Part shown: positions 5,267-12,130 of the stretch, piece after piece
Layout of the letters: the number at the start of each line of letters is the position of its first letter
Position numbering within the stretch: the first letter of the stretch is position 1
NCBI GenBank assembly: GCA_031363055.1
Contig: JANLTP010000216.1
Location: forward strand, 1 to 15,235
Source: JANLTP01 sp031363055
GTDB lineage: Bacteria; Pseudomonadota; Gammaproteobacteria; Burkholderiales; Burkholderiaceae_E
Reading direction: 5' to 3'
DNA length: 15,235 nucleotides
The notes under the pieces: generated by a model
Databases searched by the model: none
What the model was told of the DNA's origin: nothing
The model's input: only the letters and a program-made list of their open reading frames with translations
Translations under genes and position numbers: made by a program

Positions 5267-6487
5267 TTATGGGTTTCTGTTCTGTGGAGATCTGACATCG
5301 GCTTTCAAGCCAATCGAGTCATGTTCAATGCTCAGAATGGTCGACCCATCTTTTAATCGGCCACCCTCAAAAACATAATGCTGCCCGGAGGTCAGAAATC
5401 GCTGGCGACTCGACAGACTGACGCCATCGATACCGGCGAGAACCGGGCGCGGTGACGGCGGTAACGGCGCCACCGCCGGCGCCTTGGAGCCGGGCAGCGG
5501 GATTGCTGCATGCGCCTCATAGTCAATCTCGAAGCGTCGCACTTGTGGCGCTGCTTTTTCGAGATCCTGAACGATCGCTCGAAAGCCGGCTTCGTTGTGG
5601 CCGCGAACGTGCAGCCGCAACACCCCCTCACCTTCATAGCTGATCGCTGCAACCTGGCCTCGAGCCTGCAAATACTCACTGGCGAAGCGAATCTGCTCAG
5701 CGGCCTCGACAATCGCGGTCCTTATCGGTGAGCCGACCATCAATTGCCGCACGGTGCCGAGTTCGGCTGCGTCACGAACCCAACCGACGACGGTTGTTGA
5801 ACCATCCGGCTGATGTCGTACATTGAGTTCTGGCAATTTCAGGTCAGCAAGTTTGGCCAATAAGGGTTGATGCCCGGAATGGGTACCGCCGGATTGAGTA
5901 CTCCCAGTTCGAGTTTCGCCAAGGCTGCCCGCCTCGCTGGGGTCGACTAGGCCAATTGCACCCGCGTTGGCCCGATTGGCCTGGACCGCCAGGATGCCTG
6001 CGACCATACAACCCGCCAGCCCGGCCAGAATCCAGTTCATCGAACGCTCGAAGCGGTCAACGGGTTCGAAGCGGCCACTGGGCCGCACACTTTCGGGCCG
6101 CTCATGGGCGCACATCTCGGAGGTCGCCTCCGGTCTCCAAAGCAGCGCGGTACCGCCCAATCGCAGCCATTGACCGGCATCCCAGCGCACACCCGGATTC
6201 GAAGCCTGAAGCGGCGCGGCACCGTCGACCGGCGCTTGACCCTGCGTTTGCATTCGCGCTTCAGTTTGCGATTGCAATTGCAATTGCAATTGCGACTGCG
6301 ACTGCGACTGCGCGAGGAAATGCGTTCGCACCTCCCGCTCGGTAACTACGAGCATAAAATGTTCTTTCTGAATACCCGCATCACGGAGAACCAGGTCGCA
6401 ATGATCGCCACTTCCGACCAGCCATCGGCCTACCGCCAGGATCTCGACAGCGCCGGCTTGCGGGCCGGAATGAACCGATAGTTTCAT
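5267..6487 (-). CDS. sctD: Inner-membrane ring protein SctD (YscD/PscD family)
   Basis: Forms the outer of the two inner-membrane rings, linking the cytoplasmic sorting platform (via SctK) to the secretin. The product is 406 residues, close to YscD (about 420). An N-terminal FHA-like domain (about 1-118; VGRWLVGSGDHCDLVL and WLRLGGTALLWR are typical strands) is followed by one transmembrane helix (about 151-169, NWILAGLAGCMVAGILAVQA). Periplasmic ring-building domains then contain VVGWVRDAAELGTVRQL and HVRGHNEAGFRAIVQDLEKA. The C-terminus has GVSLSSRQRFLTSGQHYVFEGGRLKDG, characteristic of the family. The ATG at 6487 is chosen over the adjacent GTG because AAGAG lies six bases before it. It starts 13 bases after the sctC stop. 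A Gln/Ser/Leu tract (residues 60-84) from a 6-bp repeat interrupts the FHA domain. Confidence 0.93.
   Translation of the reverse strand: MKLSVHSGPQAGAVEILAVGRWLVGSGDHCDLVLRDAGIQKEHFMLVVTEREVRTHFLAQSQSQSQLQLQLQSQTEARMQTQGQAPVDGAAPLQASNPGVRWDAGQWLRLGGTALLWRPEATSEMCAHERPESVRPSGRFEPVDRFERSMNWILAGLAGCMVAGILAVQANRANAGAIGLVDPSEAGSLGETRTGSTQSGGTHSGHQPLLAKLADLKLPELNVRHQPDGSTTVVGWVRDAAELGTVRQLMVGSPIRTAIVEAAEQIRFASEYLQARGQVAAISYEGEGVLRLHVRGHNEAGFRAIVQDLEKAAPQVRRFEIDYEAHAAIPLPGSKAPAVAPLPPSPRPVLAGIDGVSLSSRQRFLTSGQHYVFEGGRLKDGSTILSIEHDSIGLKADVRSPQNRNP
6265..6312. repeat. Eight tandem 6-bp units inside the FHA domain of sctD
   Basis: Eight consecutive hexamers run from TTTGCG through four ATTGC(A/G) units to three ACTGCG units. 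On the coding strand they give alternating Gln-Ser and Gln-Leu dipeptides at about residues 60-75. Because the unit is six bases, slippage would change the length without breaking the frame. Confidence 0.9.
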
Positions 6488-6500
6488 CACGGACTCTTGA

Positions 6501-8243
6501 CTACAGGTTGATGATTCGCGGGGTGATCATGAACAGCCGCTCAACTCGAGAAACTTGTTTGCTGTGAAACTTGAACAACGCACCGAGCGCCGGCACGTCG
6601 CCAAGCAAGGGCACCTTGGATTGCGTCTCGCGATCAACGCTGTAGGCGGCGCCGCCGATCAATAGACTCTGCCCTTCGCCAACCATCGCCTGGGTACCGA
6701 CGGTGCTGCGCTGGACTACTGGAATCTGGTCGACAGTTTGACCGGTCAGCGATCCGTCTTCAATGCGAATGGACAGCTTGATCTTGCGCTCGCCGCCTTC
6801 TTCGACGAGCGCCGGTGTCACCCGCAACGAAGTACCCGCAGTGATATTGAACAGATCGACCTCCCGTTCGCCAGCCAGACGCACATAGAAGGTTTGGGTG
6901 TTCTCGAGGATGGCCTCGGTATTGCTGACCGTCAGGACGCTCGGCCGCGCGTGTACATGGGCCTTGCCTTCTTGCGCGAGCAAGTTGACGTTGGCCAGAA
7001 AATATCGACCGAGATTGCTGACGATGGTGGTGGCGCCAGCGACGCCAGCGACTCCGCTCAGAGACGCGCCATTGAGGGATGCGCCGGCCGCTTGAGCGGC
7101 GAGGTTGCCTGCCTGCTGCCGAAAGCCGCCGGCATCGGTGCCGTTACCTTGACCCAGCACGATCTGATGCCTGGATTGGCTCCAGTCGATGCCCAGACGG
7201 TCAATGGAATCCGAGGCGACATCGACAATTGAAGCCTCGATCTGGACCAGTACGGTCTTGATATCCAACGAGTTGATCAAGGCCTCATAGCGGTCAATGC
7301 GTTCCGGTAGATCGTGAATCACCACCGAGTTCGTTCTGGCGTCGGATTCGATTCGCGGCAAACTAATGTTCACAAGGCTTGGCGGGCTGAAAGCCTGCTG
7401 GGCATCGCGGTACAGACCGCCCGGCTCGGCGGCCTGCGGCGCGCGGCGCAGGCCGCCGTCTTGTGCGGCCAAACCGCTGCCTCGCAGTTTCGGCAGGGAA
7501 TTCATCGAGCCGCCCGTCATGGCCGGTGCCAGTGCAGCAGCGGTAGAGGTATTCGGATAGTTTCCGGACAGGCGACGCAACAAGCTGGCGACGCCGGCGA
7601 TCACAATCTCGCGCCCGCCCACGGTCATCGCCGTATCTTGCGCCCAGGCGTAGCGCAGACCGAAGACCCTGAAGACCGAGCCAATTGGCCTGGCGGTGTC
7701 GTTGATCGCAGCCTCCGACCGGCTGTTGCCAGCGCGCTCATCGAGCAGACTGATAACGTCGGACACCACTTCAACATAACGCGGTGGACCGGCCACCTGA
7801 ACGATACGATCGGCCTCATTGATCTTCAAGAGGTAGCGCCGGTCCAGGGCGTCAAGCTCACGCAAGCTCTGTTGCAAACGCTGTGGGCTGACGTGCTTCA
7901 GCGGGAGAATACGACTCACCGCCTCCGAACCTGAATAAATGTAGAGCACGGCGCCGTCGTAATAACTCAAGAGGCCAAACACCGAGCAGACGGAATTAAA
8001 GAACTCTTCGGCCGGGCTGTTGAATCGACCCGTGATCGTTGCCTTGATTTTTTCACTGATGACCGCAGGTCGTCCGGCGCTGGCGAACAGTTCGCGCAGC
8101 AGATCGGGAAGCGCCTTTTCCTGATACACGAGGTTGACTCGTTCGCGGCGCCACTGCAAGTCGGCCGCTGGCGTGACGCTTGCGGCAAACAGCAGCACCA
8201 GGCCGATACACAATCGAGTCACAATCAACGTCAGCTCAGCCAT
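6501..8243 (-). CDS. sctC: Type III secretion outer-membrane secretin SctC (YscC/HrcC family)
   Basis: Forms the gated outer-membrane channel of the injectisome. The product is 580 residues (YscC is about 607). An N-terminal Sec signal peptide covers about residues 1-26 (LCIGLVLLFAASVTPA). The N0 domain (KALPDLLRELFASAGRPAVI) and N1 domain (LPLKHVSPQRLQQSLRELDA) follow, then a Gly/Ala-rich linker. The secretin core includes KAHVHARPSVLTVSNTEAIL, TFYVRLAGEREVDLFNITAG, and the signature VPLLGDVPALGALFKFHSKQ near the C-terminus. The chain ends at RLFMITPRIINL, with little room for a C-terminal pilotin-binding segment, so a pilotin may not be used. The ATG at 8243 has an AGGAA 13 bases upstream, a weak ribosome site. 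First gene of the sctC-L operon; 132 bp separate it from sctO. Confidence 0.97.
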   Translation of the reverse strand: MAELTLIVTRLCIGLVLLFAASVTPAADLQWRRERVNLVYQEKALPDLLRELFASAGRPAVISEKIKATITGRFNSPAEEFFNSVCSVFGLLSYYDGAVLYIYSGSEAVSRILPLKHVSPQRLQQSLRELDALDRRYLLKINEADRIVQVAGPPRYVEVVSDVISLLDERAGNSRSEAAINDTARPIGSVFRVFGLRYAWAQDTAMTVGGREIVIAGVASLLRRLSGNYPNTSTAAALAPAMTGGSMNSLPKLRGSGLAAQDGGLRRAPQAAEPGGLYRDAQQAFSPPSLVNISLPRIESDARTNSVVIHDLPERIDRYEALINSLDIKTVLVQIEASIVDVASDSIDRLGIDWSQSRHQIVLGQGNGTDAGGFRQQAGNLAAQAAGASLNGASLSGVAGVAGATTIVSNLGRYFLANVNLLAQEGKAHVHARPSVLTVSNTEAILENTQTFYVRLAGEREVDLFNITAGTSLRVTPALVEEGGERKIKLSIRIEDGSLTGQTVDQIPVVQRSTVGTQAMVGEGQSLLIGGAAYSVDRETQSKVPLLGDVPALGALFKFHSKQVSRVERLFMITPRIINL

Positions 8244-8275
8244 GGGATTCGGTCAGTTCCTGCCCGCGTAAATTA

Positions 8276-8293
8276 TTGGTGAAATATTTCCAA
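8276..8293. promoter_or_regulatory. Operator-like near-palindrome in front of sctC
   Basis: TTGGTGAAATATTTCCAA is symmetric except for one extra T; the inner GAAATATTTC (8281-8290) is a perfect 10-bp palindrome. It lies 33-50 bp upstream of the sctC ATG, next to AT-rich sequence that could hold the -10 region. A second perfect 10-bp palindrome, CTCAATTGAG, lies at 8329-8338. Either could bind a dimeric regulator. I find no recognisable hrp box, PIP box or sigma-54 site. Confidence 0.45.
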
Positions 8294-8346
8294 CCCTTAC
8301 CGCTACCGTACTCAGCTTGAACGCTTAACTCAATTGAGCTTCGGGT

Positions 8347-8364
8347 CTAGTCCGGGTGGACTAG
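8347..8364. terminator. Small hairpin just downstream of sctO, possible weak terminator
   Basis: CTAGTCC (8347-8353) and GGACTAG (8358-8364) form a perfect 7-bp stem around GGGT, 11 bases past the sctO stop in the direction of transcription. The following minus-strand bases (ACCCGAAGCTC) contain no T-run, so termination would be inefficient or factor-dependent. It may partly separate sctN-sctO from sctC-sctL transcription. Confidence 0.4.
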
Positions 8365-8375
8365 GAGGTGGGGCC

Positions 8376-8768
8376 CTAACGGTCCTGCACCGATCGCCGC
8401 TTGATCACTATCCGCCAATGGGCATTGCCAGACTGCTCGAGTTGCAGACGTTTCTGATTGCTCGTCTGTACTTGCTCCTTCAGGAACGCTGTGCTGACGT
8501 GCAGGCGTGCCATCCGCTCATCTCGATATTGCTGCTCAAGCGTGAGCGAACGCACGGGCTCACCTCGGTTCAGGCGGCCCTGCACCAGTGCGTTGCGATC
8601 AACGAGTTCAAGCGAGTCTTGCGCCAACTGGGCGCGCGAGGTACGCAACACCTCCTGTGCGGCCGCGAACTCGGTCTGCAGGCGCGCAACGTTCGATCGA
8701 ATTCGCAGTTCGCGCAGATTCCAAAGGGCGTCAAGACGGCGGATTTGCTCCAATCTTCGGGATTGCAT
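8376..8768 (-). CDS. sctO: Type III secretion stalk protein SctO (YscO/FliJ family)
   Basis: Predicted central stalk that projects into the SctN hexamer and couples it to the export gate, and possibly recycles chaperones. The 130-residue product is almost entirely a charged coiled coil (RRLEQIRRLDALWNLRELRI, then a long Leu/Glu/Gln/Arg-rich run to about 110), as expected for the family; YscO is 154 residues. I chose the ATG at 8768, 13 bases after the sctN stop, because the open frame upstream (to a GTG at 8849) would overlap sctN by 68 bases. The ribosome site is poor, which suggests translation coupled to sctN. Identification rests on the coiled-coil character and the position right after sctN. 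Confidence 0.85.
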   Translation of the reverse strand: MQSRRLEQIRRLDALWNLRELRIRSNVARLQTEFAAAQEVLRTSRAQLAQDSLELVDRNALVQGRLNRGEPVRSLTLEQQYRDERMARLHVSTAFLKEQVQTSNQKRLQLEQSGNAHWRIVIKRRSVQDR

Positions 8769-8781
8769 CAGCGGCCGGCGT

Positions 8782-10260
8782 TCAACGAGAAAGCAATCGT
8801 TCCAGCATAGACAGGATCGAGCGTAGATTGATCTCTTCGGACTCCGCACGCTCTGCAGGCCCGGCCAACTTTCCCGAATCTGACGTTCGCGTATTCAGCG
8901 CCGCCGTCTCGATCAAAGACGGTTGACGTAGAAAATTCTCGATCGCTGATCGCATCGACAAAGCGCGGTCGGCCAGCGCATCGCTGCCGCTGCGGTACTC
9001 GCCGACCTGGACCAGTAACTCGATGCTGGCCAGTTTGGCGATCATTGCGCGTAACTGTTGCGCCAATTCGGCATGTCGCTGGCTCACCAGTTTCGGCATC
9101 AGCCGGCTGACAGAGCGTAAAACATCGATCGCCGGAAAGTGCCCGTCGTCGGCCAACGTGCGTGTCAACACGATATGTCCATCGACGATCGAGCGAACTT
9201 CTTCGGCCAATCGATCGCGGCCATCGTCGTCTTCGGTCAGTACAGTGTAGAACGCTGAAATGGCACCCGCCTCGGATTGACCGGAACGCTCGAGCAGGGC
9301 GGGCAGCGTCGCATATACCGATGGTGGAAAGCCGTCGTTGGCGGCCGATTCGCCCTGAAAAAGTGCGAGTTCCCTTTGTGCTCGCGCCAGACGGGTAATG
9401 GAATCCACCAGCAAGAGGACATGTTTGCCTTGCGAGCGAAACTGCTCAGCCACCGTCGTCGCGGTCTGCGCACACTTGATACGCTCCAATGCCGGACGAT
9501 CCGACGTCGACGCAAACACAACACAGCGCTGCATGCACGATGCGCCCAGTTGTTCGCGCACAAAGTCGCCGACTTCACGACCTCGCTCACCAACCAGCGC
9601 GAGGACAATGACGTCGGCGCGGCATTGCCGAGCCAAGGCTGCGATCAACGAACTCTTGCCCGTGCCGGATGGCGAAAAAATGGCAATCCGTTGTCCTTGA
9701 CCGCAGCTTAGCAGGCCATCGATTGCGCGGATGCCGGTGATCAAGGGCCGCGTGATCGGCTGGCGCCTCATGGCCGAGGGTGGCGCAGACTGGGTCGGTC
9801 GGTAGGCTCGCGGGTCGCGCCCGGTCGACCGACGCTTTAATGACGCCGGACCTTCATCGATAAGCGCGTCACCTTCATCGATAAGCGGGTCACCGTCATC
9901 GATTGGCGCACCCAATCCGTCCAGCACTCGTCCGAGCAGATGTTCACCGACCGGCACGGTCAGCCGCCGTTGCAAAGCGATCACCTGCACGCGGCTCGAC
10001 AAATTGCTGATCGGTGTCAAGCCGCTCATCAGCAAATCGGGTCCTTGCAGCGCGATGACTTCGGTCAGGCCTAACGAGCTCGTCACGCCGTCGACCGTCA
10101 GTCGCAATTCACACAATTCGCCAATCGCAGCGCTCAGGCCGCGCACCCGGATGAGCTCGCCGCAGGCACTGTAGACATGGCCGGTATGGGACAGCGGATC
10201 GAGTCGGCGCAAGGCCTGATCGATGCTGCGTTGCCAATCAGGTAATTCAAGATTCGACAT
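8782..10260 (-). CDS. sctN: Type III secretion ATPase SctN (YscN/HrcN/FliI family)
   Basis: Hexameric F1-like ATPase at the base of the export gate that strips chaperones and unfolds substrates. The protein is 492 residues, longer than the usual 430-450. Motifs seen: Walker A SPSGTGKSS with Lys202; ALVGERGREVGDFV with the catalytic Glu; SDRPALERIKCA; Walker B LLLVDSITRLARAQRE with Asp286; and GAISAFYTVLTEDDD. Walker A reads SPSGTGKS where this family usually has AGSGVGKS; the essential GK(S) is kept. The start is the ATG at 10260 (MSNLELPDWQRS). An open frame reaches 10512, but the added 84 residues look non-coding and would overlap sctQ. Extra length comes from a linker after GRVLDGLGAPIDD that holds three 21-bp repeats and a Pro/Arg-rich stretch. 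Divergent from sctQ. Confidence 0.96.
   Translation of the reverse strand: MSNLELPDWQRSIDQALRRLDPLSHTGHVYSACGELIRVRGLSAAIGELCELRLTVDGVTSSLGLTEVIALQGPDLLMSGLTPISNLSSRVQVIALQRRLTVPVGEHLLGRVLDGLGAPIDDGDPLIDEGDALIDEGPASLKRRSTGRDPRAYRPTQSAPPSAMRRQPITRPLITGIRAIDGLLSCGQGQRIAIFSPSGTGKSSLIAALARQCRADVIVLALVGERGREVGDFVREQLGASCMQRCVVFASTSDRPALERIKCAQTATTVAEQFRSQGKHVLLLVDSITRLARAQRELALFQGESAANDGFPPSVYATLPALLERSGQSEAGAISAFYTVLTEDDDGRDRLAEEVRSIVDGHIVLTRTLADDGHFPAIDVLRSVSRLMPKLVSQRHAELAQQLRAMIAKLASIELLVQVGEYRSGSDALADRALSMRSAIENFLRQPSLIETAALNTRTSDSGKLAGPAERAESEEINLRSILSMLERLLSR
9849..9911. repeat. Three tandem 21-bp repeats inside sctN
   Basis: Imperfect copies at 9849-9869, 9870-9890 and 9891-9911 share CTTCATCGATAAGCG with few changes. 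On the coding strand they give DDGDPL-IDEGDAL-IDEGPAS-like heptads, placed between the beta-barrel domain and the catalytic domain of SctN. The unit is in frame. Confidence 0.9.
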
Positions 10261-10430
10261 GGCTTCGGGAGGACACAGAACGCCAACATTATCGAAGTCA
10301 TGCGCCTGTTTGTCGCTCGTCCAGTCGGCCGATGACGTGGTAGGCCAAAGGGTCGAGACCGATGGCCGATGCCCCAAAACGACTCGCTCGCTAGACTGAA
10401 ATGACACGCTGCCGAAGATAGTGAACCGAC
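10261..10430. promoter_or_regulatory. Divergent control region between sctN and sctQ
   Basis: These 170 bp separate the two divergent transcription units, so they should hold at least two promoters. I see no clear sigma-70 pair, sigma-54 site, hrp box or PIP box. GATAGT at 10418-10423 is a possible -10 for sctQ, but the ATG would then follow within seven bases, so this is doubtful. A start-proximal Shine-Dalgarno for sctQ is weak (GAAG about 14 bases upstream). The region could still bind a specific activator I cannot recognise. Confidence 0.45.
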
Positions 10431-11420
10431 ATGCACCACTTCCATCCGGATTTGATCCAGCTTTGCAATCAGCAGGTACTGCAGGCCACGCCGCAGTCGC
10501 TATTCGGTTCAAGCGCAGAGTTCAGGTTTGAGAGTCTGTCCACTATCGATCGATTCTCCGGTCAAGCCAGTCTCGAGTTCGTCGACCGTGAGTATCGCTG
10601 GCAGGTACTCATTGATACGCCCGCTCGCTTGCCGGCGCTGCAAGAAATCTGCTGGCATGTTTTGGACGAGGCGCTGCGTGCAGCAGCCATTGGCTTGGCC
10701 AGTGCGCCAATTCGGCGCTGGCTCGAAAATCTGTGCGGTTGTGAACTTAGGCTTGCCCAAGTGCGGCTCGCAGCCCAGCAATTCGAAGGCGATCTCCTGT
10801 TCACCCGATGCTCGGTCAGCGAAGCGTACGCGCCGGGCTACTCGTTGGCAGTGCGGGCCGCGCCTCAGACGGCATGGGCTCGTTGCCTGCGCGACACGCC
10901 AGATACAAACCGCACGCTTGGCAGCCATCGACCGGCTGACCCTTCAGGCGCCACGTTGTTGGTGCTGCGTTGCAGGGCAACGGCTGCGCCTCTGACGTTA
11001 CAGGAACTGGATTCCGTAGTGGCCGGTGACTACCTGCGTCTGCAGACGTTTGCGCTAACGCTGGGGTGCCATTCACTGTTTGCCATCACCATCAACGGAC
11101 AGCAACTGACCGTGTTGTACCCGACGTTACCCGCTCAGAAGGAGAACTTCATGGCCTCGGAACTTGCATTGGAATCGCTCGGACAACTCGAGCTGGAAGT
11201 CAGCATTCAAATGACCGCGCTGCCCGTGCGTGTCGAGACGCTGTGTCGCATCGGACCCGGATACACCTTCATTGCGCCATGCGCGCTCGAGGGCGCCAGC
11301 GTTGGTGTGCTGGTCGATGGCCAAACGGTGGGCCGCGGTCGCCTGATCTGTATTGGCGATGTGCTCGGCGTCCAGATCACCCATTGGTTTGGAATGCAAC
11401 GCATCGCTGCCACCTCCTGA
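10431..11420 (+). CDS. sctQ: Type III secretion C-ring/sorting-platform protein SctQ (YscQ/FliN-like)
   Basis: Main component of the cytoplasmic sorting platform pods that recruit chaperone-substrate complexes and hold SctL-SctN. The product is 329 residues (YscQ is 307). The N-terminal two thirds are poorly conserved and include a central SpoA-like region around LAVRAAPQ and LTLQELDSVVAGDYLRL. The C-terminal SpoA (surface presentation of antigens) domain spans about 245-325: LELEVSIQMTALPVRVETL and GASVGVLVDGQTVGRGRLIC followed by IGDVLGVQIT. The start ATG at 10431 is the first in frame and opens the plus-strand operon sctQRSTU. A second, much stronger start lies inside the gene at 11151. 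There are 21 bases between its stop and sctR. Confidence 0.92.
   Translation: MHHFHPDLIQLCNQQVLQATPQSLFGSSAEFRFESLSTIDRFSGQASLEFVDREYRWQVLIDTPARLPALQEICWHVLDEALRAAAIGLASAPIRRWLENLCGCELRLAQVRLAAQQFEGDLLFTRCSVSEAYAPGYSLAVRAAPQTAWARCLRDTPDTNRTLGSHRPADPSGATLLVLRCRATAAPLTLQELDSVVAGDYLRLQTFALTLGCHSLFAITINGQQLTVLYPTLPAQKENFMASELALESLGQLELEVSIQMTALPVRVETLCRIGPGYTFIAPCALEGASVGVLVDGQTVGRGRLICIGDVLGVQITHWFGMQRIAATS
11139..11153 (+). promoter_or_regulatory. Strong internal ribosome binding site and start in sctQ
   Basis: AAGGAG at 11139-11144 lies six bases before an in-frame ATG at 11151 (SctQ codon 241). It is a far better translation signal than that of the full-length sctQ start. The ATG falls immediately before the C-terminal SpoA domain, exactly where YscQ, SpaO and Ssa/other SctQ proteins are known to have an internal start. 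Confidence 0.85.
11151..11420 (+). CDS. sctQ: SctQ-C, short internally initiated C-terminal SctQ product
   Basis: Predicted second product of sctQ, 89 residues, identical to SctQ 241-329 and consisting of the C-terminal SpoA domain (MASELALESLGQLELEVSIQ onward). In Yersinia and Salmonella-type systems a comparable fragment pairs with full-length SctQ in the sorting platform pods and is needed for full function or stability. The evidence here is the ideal Shine-Dalgarno and spacing at 11139-11153 together with the clean domain boundary. That a protein is really made is inference. Confidence 0.75.
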   Translation: MASELALESLGQLELEVSIQMTALPVRVETLCRIGPGYTFIAPCALEGASVGVLVDGQTVGRGRLICIGDVLGVQITHWFGMQRIAATS

Positions 11421-11441
11421 CAGTCCTCAGCACAGCGCGCC

Positions 11442-12101
11442 GTGAGCGAATCCTTCGATCCTTTCGCATTGCTGTTGCCGCTGCTGGTGCTCGGTCTGGC
11501 GCCGTTTGCGGCCATCATGGTGACGTGTTATGCCAAGCTCGTGGTCGTCTTCGCGTTGGTGCGCAACAGTCTGGGCGTGCAGCAAGTGCCGCCCAACATT
11601 GTGCTGAACAGTCTGGCGCTGATCTTCAGCATGTACATCATGGCGCCGGTGGCACTCGAGATTTCCGAGCGGCTCGAGCGCCAGCACGTGTTTGAGGCCG
11701 GCCGCATGAAAACTGCCGATCTGATCAATGCGTTGGCGAGCGCCCGCGAACCGCTGCGTGAATTTCTTCTGAAGCATGGTAAGGAGCGCGAGCGAAAGTT
11801 CTTCGTCAAATCCGCCGGTAAACTCTGGCCCGAGGAGCGCGCGCGCAACGTCACCGAGCGGGATTTTCTGATCATTGTGCCGGCCTTCACCTTGAGCGAA
11901 TTGACCGCCGCTTTTCAGATCGGATTTGTGATCTATCTGTGTTTTGTCGGTGTCGATCTGATCATTGCCAACATCCTGCTCGCCATGGGGATGTCGATGG
12001 TGTCGCCCACCGTGATTGCCGTGCCCTTCAAGTTGCTGCTGTTCACCGCCCTCGATGGCTGGTCCGCATTGATCCACGGACTGGTGCTCAGCTATCAATA
12101 A
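11442..12101 (+). CDS. sctR: Export apparatus protein SctR (YscR/FliP family)
   Basis: Core of the SctRST export gate through which substrates cross the inner membrane. The 219 residues match YscR (217). Four hydrophobic segments are seen: about 7-30 (FALLLPLLVLGLAPFAAIMV), 45-66, 150-185 (LIIVPAFTLSELTAAFQIGF onward) and 185-212. The family blocks VVFALVRNSLGVQQVPPN, FTLSELTAAFQIGFVIYLCF and MGMSMVSPTVIAVPFKLLLF are intact. The start is GTG at 11442 (VSESFDPFALL); no good Shine-Dalgarno precedes it, so it may be coupled to sctQ, whose stop is 21 bases upstream. The stop overlaps a duplicated copy of the sctS start. Confidence 0.97.
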   Translation: MSESFDPFALLLPLLVLGLAPFAAIMVTCYAKLVVVFALVRNSLGVQQVPPNIVLNSLALIFSMYIMAPVALEISERLERQHVFEAGRMKTADLINALASAREPLREFLLKHGKERERKFFVKSAGKLWPEERARNVTERDFLIIVPAFTLSELTAAFQIGFVIYLCFVGVDLIIANILLAMGMSMVSPTVIAVPFKLLLFTALDGWSALIHGLVLSYQ

Positions 12102-12130
12102 TGGATCCGTATTAATAATGGATCCGCATT
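12097..12130 (+). repeat. 17-bp tandem duplication of the sctR/sctS junction
   Basis: AATAATGGATCCGTATT (12097-12113) is followed directly by AATAATGGATCCGCATT (12114-12130), differing at one base. The first copy contains the sctR stop overlapping an ATG (TAATG) that opens only ATG-GAT-CCG-TAT-TAA; the second contains the true sctS start. The ancestral junction was therefore probably a TAATG overlap. Confidence 0.92.

Noticed and set aside
6738..7232. Plus-strand open frame (164 codons) inside sctC
   Set aside because: Antisense shadow of the secretin core; no ribosome site or recognisable domain.
7314..7934. Plus-strand open frame (206 codons) inside sctC
   Set aside because: Antisense shadow; Arg/Ala/Gly/Gln-rich sequence without any domain.
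8768..8849. Longer sctO starting at GTG 8849
   Set aside because: Would overlap sctN by 68 bases, and the extra residues (Cys/Trp-rich) do not resemble the YscO coiled coil.
10261..10512. 84-codon N-terminal extension of sctN
   Set aside because: The open frame is continuous, but the added residues have no family resemblance, would overlap the sctQ start on the other strand, and SctN homology begins only after the ATG at 10260.
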